64,000 bases of DNA from Roseateles_B sp051857535 (GTDB lineage Bacteria > Pseudomonadota > Gammaproteobacteria > Burkholderiales > Burkholderiaceae_C): contig NZ_JBPZGY010000015.1 of the NCBI RefSeq assembly GCF_051857535.1, positions 40,369-104,368 on the forward strand, in the 5' to 3' direction. The position numbers and the translations under genes were made by a program. Positions 34,382 through 41,631 of the stretch are shown here, in pieces. The notes beneath the pieces were generated by a model that saw nothing but the letters and a program-made list of their open reading frames with translations, had not been told where the DNA came from and ran no database searches. How positions within the stretch are numbered: the stretch's first letter is position 1; every line of letters starts with the position of its first letter.

Positions 34382-36412
34382 TCAAAGCGGCTTGGGTTGG
34401 GTGGTGGCTCTTTCGCCGGATTCGAGCCATTGCAGGCCGAGCATGAAAACGAGGGCGCAGGTCATGACAATGGCGCCTATACCAACGAATGCCCCGGAGA
34501 AACCGAATCGCGCAATCAACAGGCCGGCGAGAATGGGGCCGAGGACGTTGCCCAGGCGCTCGATCAGCCGAAAAATACCGGTCGTCGTCCCGGCGCCCAT
34601 TTCCTGGACAAGCTCCTTGCAGCATTCGTTGATCAGCGACAACTGCGGCGAGACGCCAATGGCATGGGCGACGCCCAAGAGGGTGGTACTGATCAGCACG
34701 CCAGTGAGGGACTCGAATGAGGTCAGGCTCAGCATGGCCGTTGCTGATAGAAATCCCCCTAGGCCGACAAACCAACGCAGTTTCCCGAATCGATCAGCCA
34801 GATTGGCGATGAAGGGTGACAGGAAGATGATTGCCAGCCCGTAGGCCATGAGAACTCGCCCTGTGGTCGACTGACTGTTTCCGAGCAGCTTGAGATAAAG
34901 CGGCACGGTGTAATAGAGAAAGCCTGACAGCGCAATCTTTGATGGAACGGCTGCAAAGAACGTCACCAGCACGAACTTCGGATTTGAAAGTAGGCGCTTG
35001 AATTCCTTCATACCCGGGGGGCGGCGCGGCGAAGCCGCGGCGTCGCTACCATGGATGAAACTCAGAACCACAAAGGCGGCCGCAGCACTGAGGAGGCCTG
35101 ACAACAAAATGGTGGAGGAATAGCCGATACGGTCTGCCAGGATGCCGCCAATGGCCGATCCTGACAGTGAGCCAGCGAAGAAGGTGCAAATGAAAGTCGC
35201 CATCGCCTTGGTCTTCTGGGCTGGTGGCGTGTTCACGCTGATATAGCTTTGCGTGGTGATGAATGCCAGGCCATAGCCCAGGGCGGTCAGGCTGCGCCAT
35301 ACCAGCAATTGCGTCAGGCTGCTGGCGGTGGCGGTCATCAGCAGGCCGATGGTGGTGATGCCCGCCCCCACGAGGAAGGCCTTTCGGCTGCCTACCTTGT
35401 CGCTCCAGGTGCCCACCCAGGGCATGGACAAGGCCCAGGTGAACATGAAAATCGAGATGGGCAAGCCCACCACCACTTCGCGTGAGAGCCCGCCGATGGC
35501 GGTGTAGAACTGGCCTGCGAAAACCGGAAAGAAGGACAGGGAAAGTGAATCTGAAAATATCAGAAGGAAAAACGGCCAGCGAATATGGTCAACGGCCGCG
35601 CATTCAATGACATTCTGCTTGCTGGCTGCGCTGAACTTGTTTTTCTCAACGAGGTTTCTGAAATCTGGATGGTTCGCAAGGGTGGCGGAGTCCCATCGAC
35701 GCTGCAGCGCCAGGACGCGGCGGTTGAGTGCATCCACTGCGAGATTGAAGGCGCGACCAAGTTGAGCGATGCCCCCGAGCCTTTCATGCGGGAGACGGTA
35801 TGAGAAATCTCGCTCCTTGACCTTTCGCAGCAGGATCTGCGTGGCATTCATCGGCGTTGCAAAGACAAAGGTCAGGGTGAATCGAAGTAGTTCCACCGCA
35901 ATCAGGCCGGATACCACGAGCACTGCCAGCAGGTCATACAAAATGGCGCGCATGCGCTCGGTCACGAAGGAGGCCGGGCGTCCTATGTGTAGCGATGCCC
36001 AGTTTTCACCTGAAAGCTGGATGCGCATGCAGGTGTGGAAATAGGCGCCCTGCAAAGTGGTGCTATCTGACGCGCAGGTGGTGGGCAAGGCCCCGTCGGC
36101 GGCATTGGCAGAGTTCTTGAACAGGACTTGGCCACCCGCATCGGCGACATACATATAGGCCAGTCCAGCATGTTCGCGCATGGCCTCGTCAATGAATTCA
36201 TTGGCGCCAACCATGTCTGGCAGGGCGATGCCGTACTGGTGTGCACGCTCGAAAACAGAAAATACGGACTCACCGATAATCTTGGTGGTGCGCTCCATCT
36301 CCGGGATGATGTTGTCTTCGAAGCGCTGGAGAGTGAGCCAGGTCAGAAGCATGGCCGCAACGACCAGCAGGGCAGAGATGAAAATGGTCAGCCTGATTCG
36401 CAGTGCATCCAT
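34382..36412 (-). CDS. Periplasmic sensor-HAMP-MFS transporter fusion
   Basis: 676 residues. Residues 8-28 form a membrane helix, about 30-158 a periplasmic sensor (Cache-like by layout; ends at GRPASFVTERMR), about 159-183 a second helix, then a HAMP-like segment (VKERDFSYRLPHERLGG, LGRAFNLAVDALNRR). From about 275 a complete MFS domain follows (FSDSLSLSFFPVFAG, WALSMPWVGTWSDKVGSRK, with the loop 2-3 motif DKVGSRK; a second such loop ADRFGKLR in the C-half). A histidine-kinase-style input module thus controls, or senses for, a transporter. The fusion reads as a single uninterrupted frame. Confidence 0.85.
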   Translation of the reverse strand: MDALRIRLTIFISALLVVAAMLLTWLTLQRFEDNIIPEMERTTKIIGESVFSVFERAHQYGIALPDMVGANEFIDEAMREHAGLAYMYVADAGGQVLFKNSANAADGALPTTCASDSTTLQGAYFHTCMRIQLSGENWASLHIGRPASFVTERMRAILYDLLAVLVVSGLIAVELLRFTLTFVFATPMNATQILLRKVKERDFSYRLPHERLGGIAQLGRAFNLAVDALNRRVLALQRRWDSATLANHPDFRNLVEKNKFSAASKQNVIECAAVDHIRWPFFLLIFSDSLSLSFFPVFAGQFYTAIGGLSREVVVGLPISIFMFTWALSMPWVGTWSDKVGSRKAFLVGAGITTIGLLMTATASSLTQLLVWRSLTALGYGLAFITTQSYISVNTPPAQKTKAMATFICTFFAGSLSGSAIGGILADRIGYSSTILLSGLLSAAAAFVVLSFIHGSDAAASPRRPPGMKEFKRLLSNPKFVLVTFFAAVPSKIALSGFLYYTVPLYLKLLGNSQSTTGRVLMAYGLAIIFLSPFIANLADRFGKLRWFVGLGGFLSATAMLSLTSFESLTGVLISTTLLGVAHAIGVSPQLSLINECCKELVQEMGAGTTTGIFRLIERLGNVLGPILAGLLIARFGFSGAFVGIGAIVMTCALVFMLGLQWLESGERATTQPKPL

Positions 36413-36422
36413 GGTGCTGGAC

Positions 36423-37253
36423 TCAACGGGTCTTTGAATCAGGTAACAGGCTCAGCTGCTGCTCAAGGGCTGCGATCTGTTGGGAAACCTCTTGCGTTGT
36501 CGCCACGAAATCGGCAACGGCGCCATGGGTATGTTCGTCCAGCAAATGATCATCCAGCGGCACGGCGGTCGTGCCATTGCATGCGTCCTGAATATAGCTG
36601 GCCACTTTGTTGATGTTTCCCATCATCCGGCGCGCCAGCAGATACACACCTGCGAGCGTGATGCCGCCAAATACGACGAGATTCAGGAGGGCATCTTGGC
36701 TGAGTTGCTGGCCCATTCGGTGCGTCTGCTGCTCCTCCGCAGTACGTCTGTAGGAAATCACCACCGCGCCTGCCTTGACGCCGAAATCGTTGGCGTAAGA
36801 CAGGCCAATCTGGTCATTGGTGCCATCCTGCACTTGCCAAATCTGGTCTGCGCCGGCTTCGGCATACTTCTTTGACCAGATTTCTCTAGATTCTGTGCTG
36901 ACGTTTCCTTTGGCCAGCTCCCTGCTGCTGTTTCCGATGACGGCGATGTAGTCGATGTCGGGATGCTTGTGCAGCATTTCACCAATGATGGTGTTCAGCT
37001 GGGCATTTTCCTGTGGCTGCAGTCCGGCGGCCAGGCCCAGTGTGATGGCCTGCCGGAGATCCCTGGCAAGCACCATGATGCTGTTCTGGTTGAGTTCGTG
37101 AATGGTTTTTCTATAGTTTGCGTAATTCAGGAACGCAATCAGACCCAATACAAAGGCAACGATGAGAATCAACAGTATGCCAATACGGAGCCATATGGCC
37201 TCCGGCCGCGCGGCACCTTGCGCGGTTGTATTGACTGCTGTAGGGGACTGCAT
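36423..37253 (-). CDS. Membrane sensor protein without output domain
   Basis: 276 residues from the ATG at 37253 (a longer frame from 37325 has a poor start). Helix at 21-43, periplasmic domain of about 150 residues (KHPDIDYIAVIGNSSRELAKG is Cache/sensor-like), second helix about 198-220 and a short coiled-coil tail. No kinase, GGDEF, HAMP or methyl-accepting region. It ends 11 bases before the sensor-MFS gene. Likely a ligand-sensing partner of that protein. Confidence 0.75.
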   Translation of the reverse strand: MQSPTAVNTTAQGAARPEAIWLRIGILLILIVAFVLGLIAFLNYANYRKTIHELNQNSIMVLARDLRQAITLGLAAGLQPQENAQLNTIIGEMLHKHPDIDYIAVIGNSSRELAKGNVSTESREIWSKKYAEAGADQIWQVQDGTNDQIGLSYANDFGVKAGAVVISYRRTAEEQQTHRMGQQLSQDALLNLVVFGGITLAGVYLLARRMMGNINKVASYIQDACNGTTAVPLDDHLLDEHTHGAVADFVATTQEVSQQIAALEQQLSLLPDSKTR

Positions 37254-37645
37254 GGTGGGCGATGCCTGGACGAAAACGAAACGGCCAATGTCGAATTGAC
37301 AGATTGAATATGGCTGAAGTTGCAATGTTGGCGGTGCGGCCGGAGTCTATGGCAAAAGATTTGCGTTGCATCAAGGTGCCGAGGAGCGAAAAGGGAAAGT
37401 CAGGATGTAATGAATTACTATGTAAGAAGTGACAGGTGTAATTTGTTACTAGATGGCTGGAAAAGTATTGACGCCGCCTGTTGGTTATGGCTGCTGGTGA
37501 CTGTGCGTGATCGAGCCTGTCGGCGCACTCAGCCTGCGCCGGCCTGTCGCCTGCGTGTTTTGCCTAGCCTGTCTTTGCGTCTGACGGGGCCCGGATATCC
37601 CTACACTGCCGGGCCATGGACCGTCCCCGATCTGGAGCTTTTCGC
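37254..37645. promoter_or_regulatory. Divergent regulatory region, AT-rich
   Basis: 392 bp between the sensor trio (minus) and the subtilase (plus). The part near 37390-37470 is AT-richer than its surroundings and holds two related sites, GTAATGAATTAC (37407-37418) and GTAATTTGTTAC (37438-37449). The part near 37500-37620 is GC-rich and probably holds the subtilase promoter; its ribosome site GGAG is at 37633-37636. No further gene is seen. Confidence 0.5.
37407..37449. promoter_or_regulatory. Two GTAA-N4-TTAC palindromes, candidate operators
   Basis: Two 12-base sites of the form GTAA-N4-TTAC are spaced 31 bp centre to centre, three helical turns, so both would lie on the same DNA face. This fits binding of two dimers of one regulator upstream of the sensor trio. 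No regulator gene is adjacent. Confidence 0.4.
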
Positions 37646-39397
37646 ATGTCTCTTCCGACATCCCTGCGTCCGCTGGCCCTGGGCCTGCTGATGGCCGCCC
37701 TGGCGGCCCCCCTGGGCCTGCAGGCCCAGTCCGCGACCGCCCCGAGCGCTGCCCCCTCCCCGGGGGCGGAGCCCATTGGCCGGGTGGTCGTGCGTTTCAA
37801 GGCCAGTGCCCAGAGCGTGCGTGCCCACGCGCTCAGCGCCAGAGTGGATGTGGCCACCGCGCGGCAGATTGCCCGCGTCCGCGCCGAGGGGCTGGGCCAT
37901 CGCACGGGTCTGGCCCTGCGCGCCCACCACAGCCTGGATGAGCGCACCCAGGTCATGCTGGCCAGGGGGCTGAGTTCCGAGGCCCTGGCGGCCCGTCTCG
38001 CTCGTGACGGCGAGATCGAGTTTGTGGCCGTGGACCAGCGTCGGCGTGCCGTCACCGTGCCCAACGACCCCCTCTATCCGCAGGTCAACCAGGCACAGGG
38101 CAACAATGGCCATGGTCAGTGGTATCTGATGCCGCCCAGCAAGGACCTGGTCTCCAGCATCAATGCTGAAGGTGCCTGGGACCTCAACACGGGCAGCAGC
38201 AGCGTGGTCGTCGCCGTGCTGGACACCGGCGTTCGCTACGACCATCCTGACCTGGCGGGCAAGCTGCTGCCTGGCTACGACATGATCGGCGCGGTCACCA
38301 ATGACATCGACGCCCTGGCCATCGCCAACGACGGCGACCGGGCTGACAGCGATGCCAGCGACCCCGGCGACTGGGTCAGCAACGCGGACATCGAGGCGGG
38401 CAGCATCAGCGGCTGTACCTATGACGATGTCGCCAACAGCTCCTGGCACGGCACGCGCGTGTCAGGCCTGATCGGCGCGGCTGGCAACAACGGCGTCGGC
38501 ATTGCCGGTGTCAGCTGGTCCAGCAAGATCCTGCCGGTGCGGGTGCTGGGCAAGTGCGGCGGGTATGACTCCGACATCTGGGCAGGCATGCGCTGGGCGG
38601 CGGGCATCGCCGTCCCTGGCCTGCCCTTGAATCCCACGCCTGCGCGGGTGCTCAATATGAGCCTGGGCGGCGGCGGCAGCTGCAGTGACGGCAGCAGCAC
38701 CGCCACGATGTACGCCGAAACTGTGGCCGCGGTGCGCGCCAAGGGTGCGGTCATCGTCGCTGCGGCGGGCAATACGTCCGGCCTGGCGGTCGGCCTGCCG
38801 GCCAACTGCAGCGGCGTCATCGCGGTGGCGGGCCTGCGCCACGTTGGCACCAAGGTGGGCTTCTCCAGCGTGGGGCCCGAGGTCGCGCTGGCCGCTCCGG
38901 GGGGCAACTGCGTCAATGCCAGCGGCGCCTGTCTCTATCCCATGCTCAGCACCACCAACTCGGGCAAGCAGGGGCCGGTCGCGAATGACAACGCCTACAC
39001 CAACAGCGACGCGTCGGTGGGCACCAGCTTCTCTGCGCCCCTGGTCTCTGGTGTCGCAGCACTGCTGCTGTCTGCACGGCCTGATCTGACGCCTGACCAA
39101 GTCCGCCAGGCCCTGGTGAGCACCGTGCGTCCCTTCCCGACCACGGGCGCCAGTTCAGCCGGCGACGTCAACCCGCCGGCCTGCGCGGCCCCCAGCGGCT
39201 CAGAACAACTGGAGTGCTACTGCACCACCAGCACCTGCGGCGCCGGCATGCTGGACGCACGCGCCGCCCTGGCCAGCGTGGCCCCGCCGCCTGCCACTTC
39301 CGGCGGCGGCGGTGGCGGCGGGGCCATGAGCCCGGCCTGGCTGCTGGCCCTGCTGGCCAGCGTGCCACTGCTGCGCCGCTCACGGCGCCAGCCCTGA
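37646..39397 (+). CDS. Secreted subtilisin-like serine protease with GlyGly-CTERM-like tail
   Basis: 583 residues from the ATG at 37646 (GGAG 9 bases upstream). Signal peptide ends near LQAQS; a propeptide (about 30-125) precedes the S8 domain. The triad is visible: Asp in VAVLDTGVRYDHPDL, His in SSWHGTRVSGLIGA, Ser in GTSFSAPLVSGVAAL. Cysteine-rich tail, then a Gly run (GGGGGGGAM), a hydrophobic helix (AWLLALLASVPLL) and RRSRR. That end matches the GlyGly-CTERM/rhombosortase sorting pattern, so the enzyme is probably released or anchored at the outer surface after rhombosortase processing. Confidence 0.93.
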   Translation: MSLPTSLRPLALGLLMAALAAPLGLQAQSATAPSAAPSPGAEPIGRVVVRFKASAQSVRAHALSARVDVATARQIARVRAEGLGHRTGLALRAHHSLDERTQVMLARGLSSEALAARLARDGEIEFVAVDQRRRAVTVPNDPLYPQVNQAQGNNGHGQWYLMPPSKDLVSSINAEGAWDLNTGSSSVVVAVLDTGVRYDHPDLAGKLLPGYDMIGAVTNDIDALAIANDGDRADSDASDPGDWVSNADIEAGSISGCTYDDVANSSWHGTRVSGLIGAAGNNGVGIAGVSWSSKILPVRVLGKCGGYDSDIWAGMRWAAGIAVPGLPLNPTPARVLNMSLGGGGSCSDGSSTATMYAETVAAVRAKGAVIVAAAGNTSGLAVGLPANCSGVIAVAGLRHVGTKVGFSSVGPEVALAAPGGNCVNASGACLYPMLSTTNSGKQGPVANDNAYTNSDASVGTSFSAPLVSGVAALLLSARPDLTPDQVRQALVSTVRPFPTTGASSAGDVNPPACAAPSGSEQLECYCTTSTCGAGMLDARAALASVAPPPATSGGGGGGGAMSPAWLLALLASVPLLRRSRRQP

Positions 39398-39398
39398 C

Positions 39399-40100
39399 TC
39401 AGCGGCCTGACGGGGTGGCGCTGGCCGCTTCGTTGGCGCTGGCGGCGCTGGCCGCTGCGCCTGCGCTGCAGCTGCGGCCCTCGCCCAGCTCCCTGATGCC
39501 GCGCAGCCGGCCCTGGGTGACCCCGTCGGCCTGCGCAAAGCGCAGCACGTGCAGGGTGCTGGCGGCTTGCAGCTGCATCACCCGCAGGCCCTTGAGCGCA
39601 CGCTGGCTCATGGCTTCCAGGGCGGCCTCGGCGGCCTTTTCGCTGCCATGGCGGGACAGCACCATGGTGGGGACCTCTTCGGGCGGGCCGGCCAGGTACT
39701 CGAAGTTGATGCGCATGCGCTTGTAGGTCTCTTCCTTGCGCTGCTGGAAGTCCTTGTTGGGGAAGCGGATGGTGGCCACAGCCCAGACGCCGGCCTGCTC
39801 GGCCCGCAGGTCCTGCCACTGCGAGGCGGCGATGCCGGCCTTCTCCAGCTGGCCCTGCACGCTGCGCAGGGCCTCGTCGCCCACCAGGGGCCCGAATTCC
39901 AGGCAGCTGCGGGCCTGTATTGATTTCGCGGCCTGGGCATTCAGCAGCTGCATCTGCTCGGGATTCACCTGCTGCTGCAGCCGGGCCGGGTCGCTGTCGC
40001 CGCGGGCCCGCAGGCCGGTGAGGCCGTCCAGCCAGCCCTGGGTGAAGACGAAGACCAGCAGGTTCAGCAGCAGCGTTGTGACGAAGAGGATTCTCAGCAT
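39399..40100 (-). CDS. Membrane-anchored SPOR-like protein
   Basis: 233 residues. One N-terminal membrane helix (ILFVTTLLLNLLVFVF), then a periplasmic region with ARSCLEFGPLVGDEALRSVQGQL and RRHG-like spacing resembling a SPOR/sporulation-related repeat. The C-terminal tail is Ala/Ser-rich. It overlaps birA by 7 bases, an arrangement common in Burkholderiales. Function presumably peptidoglycan-related; not certain. Confidence 0.7.
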   Translation of the reverse strand: MLRILFVTTLLLNLLVFVFTQGWLDGLTGLRARGDSDPARLQQQVNPEQMQLLNAQAAKSIQARSCLEFGPLVGDEALRSVQGQLEKAGIAASQWQDLRAEQAGVWAVATIRFPNKDFQQRKEETYKRMRINFEYLAGPPEEVPTMVLSRHGSEKAAEAALEAMSQRALKGLRVMQLQAASTLHVLRFAQADGVTQGRLRGIRELGEGRSCSAGAAASAASANEAASATPSGR

Positions 40101-40969
40101 GCGGGCGGCTCGCTGGCTTGAAGACGCACGGACACCTCGCCCGCGCTGATGGTCTGGCGCTGCCCCTGCACGTCCATCAGCAGCTCGCCCTGGACGCTGA
40201 CGCCTGCTCCCACGCCCTCGGTGCCTCCGGCCGTGAGGGGGCGGCCCCGCAGCAGGTCACGAGCTTCGTAGCGATGCTGCCAGGCACCGAAGCCGCCCTG
40301 CGCGAAGCCGGTGACGGCCAGGATCAGCGGGCGTGCGACGCGGCGCAGCACCTCGGGCGCGGTCAGTCCGGGGCCGAGTTCGTCAAGACTGGCGTAGCCG
40401 CTCATGAACTGGCTTTCGTTGCCGGTCTTTTGCGGCCGGATGTTGAGCCCCACGCCGATCACCGCGATGCGCTGCTCGCCCGCGGTGACGGTCTCGATGA
40501 GGATGCCGCCCAGTTTGCGGCCGTCCAGCCAGAGGTCGTTGGGCCACTTGAGCTGCAGGCGGGGCGGGCTGGCCGGCTGGGGCTCCAGGGCCTCAGCCAT
40601 GGCGCAGCCTACGGCCAGGGACAGGCCGGACCAGTCCGAGAGTGCCAGCGGCAGGGCCAGGGAGAAGGTCAGCGAGGCGCCGGCCTCGGCATGCCAGAGC
40701 CTGCCCATGCGGCCGCGGCCGGCCGTCTGGTGCTCGGCCACCAGCAGGCAGGGCTGCATGTCGTGGGCTCGGCGACCGAAGCCGCCGCGCTCGCCCGCCC
40801 GCTCGTTGCTGCGCTCGCCGGCGGAGCGGTGCTCAGAACGCACGCGCTCCAGCAGCACGCTGTTGGTGGAGTCGGTCCGGGCCAGGACCTCGATGGACAG
40901 GCCGGGCAGCAGCGGTTCCAGGTCTTGCCAGAGCGACTCGGCGCCCCAGTTCTGATGATTGGCAGCCAT
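40094..40969 (-). CDS. birA: Biotin--[acetyl-CoA carboxylase] ligase
   Basis: 291 residues from the ATG at 40969. The biotin-adenylate motif AEHQTAGRGRMGR, LKWPNDLWLDGRKLGGILIET and GVGLNIR are all present. It has no N-terminal repressor HTH domain, so it is a ligase-only form. An Arg/Glu/Ser-rich insertion (about 45-65, SAGERSNERAGERGG) precedes the active site. It attaches biotin to the AccB carrier protein. Confidence 0.94.
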   Translation of the reverse strand: MAANHQNWGAESLWQDLEPLLPGLSIEVLARTDSTNSVLLERVRSEHRSAGERSNERAGERGGFGRRAHDMQPCLLVAEHQTAGRGRMGRLWHAEAGASLTFSLALPLALSDWSGLSLAVGCAMAEALEPQPASPPRLQLKWPNDLWLDGRKLGGILIETVTAGEQRIAVIGVGLNIRPQKTGNESQFMSGYASLDELGPGLTAPEVLRRVARPLILAVTGFAQGGFGAWQHRYEARDLLRGRPLTAGGTEGVGAGVSVQGELLMDVQGQRQTISAGEVSVRLQASEPPAC

Positions 40970-40983
40970 GTGGGGCAGGAGTG

Positions 40984-41511
40984 TCAGCGTTTGGGCGTGA
41001 GCATGGTGCCACGGCATTGCGGCGCGCCGCAATGACAGGCGTATTCCTTCTTCAACTTGGGGGTGTAGCGCTCGTCCACCGTGAGCCCATAGTCGTAGAA
41101 CAGTTCCTCGCCAGGCATCAGGTCCCGCAGGGCCTTGATGAAGACGCGGCCGTTGACCTCGTCGGCCTCGCAGTTGGGATCGCAGCTGTGGTTGATCCAG
41201 CGGGCGCTGTTGCCGCCGTGCAGGGCGTCGATCACGGAGCCGTCGTCCAGGCCGAAGTAGAAGGTGTGGTTGGGCTGGCTGGGGTCGTGGGGGTGGCGGT
41301 CCATGGCCTCCTCCCAGTCGATGCGCTCGCCGGTGTACTCGACGATGACCTCGCCGGCCGGTATCTCGGTCAGTGCATAGACCCCGCGGCCATGCACACC
41401 TGAGCGCCGCACCTGGATGCGCCGCCCGCTGCCCTTGACGACCTTGGCCGCCTTTCTCACTGCCATGGAGGATGGCGCATCGGCGGACTTCTTGCGGGCG
41501 GCTTGCGGCAT
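40984..41511 (-). CDS. SET-domain protein-lysine methyltransferase
   Basis: 175 residues. A basic N-terminal tail is followed by the SET core: HGRGVYALTEIPAGEVIVEY, the SAM-binding RWINHSCDPNCEAD and the catalytic GEELFYDYGL. A post-SET zinc motif (CHCGAPQCRG) ends the protein. This is a eukaryote-like architecture found across Burkholderiales; target protein unknown. It lies 14 bases upstream of birA on the same strand. Confidence 0.9.
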   Translation of the reverse strand: MPQAARKKSADAPSSMAVRKAAKVVKGSGRRIQVRRSGVHGRGVYALTEIPAGEVIVEYTGERIDWEEAMDRHPHDPSQPNHTFYFGLDDGSVIDALHGGNSARWINHSCDPNCEADEVNGRVFIKALRDLMPGEELFYDYGLTVDERYTPKLKKEYACHCGAPQCRGTMLTPKR

Positions 41512-41631
41512 GGCTCGAGTTGGTTACATTGAAATCATGGGTGCGTGCGCGTGTGCGTGCGCGCGAGGCCGCATTGTAGGCAGAGCTTTCACTGCCGGCG
41601 GCCAGCCCCACCAGGAACGTCAGAAGAGACC

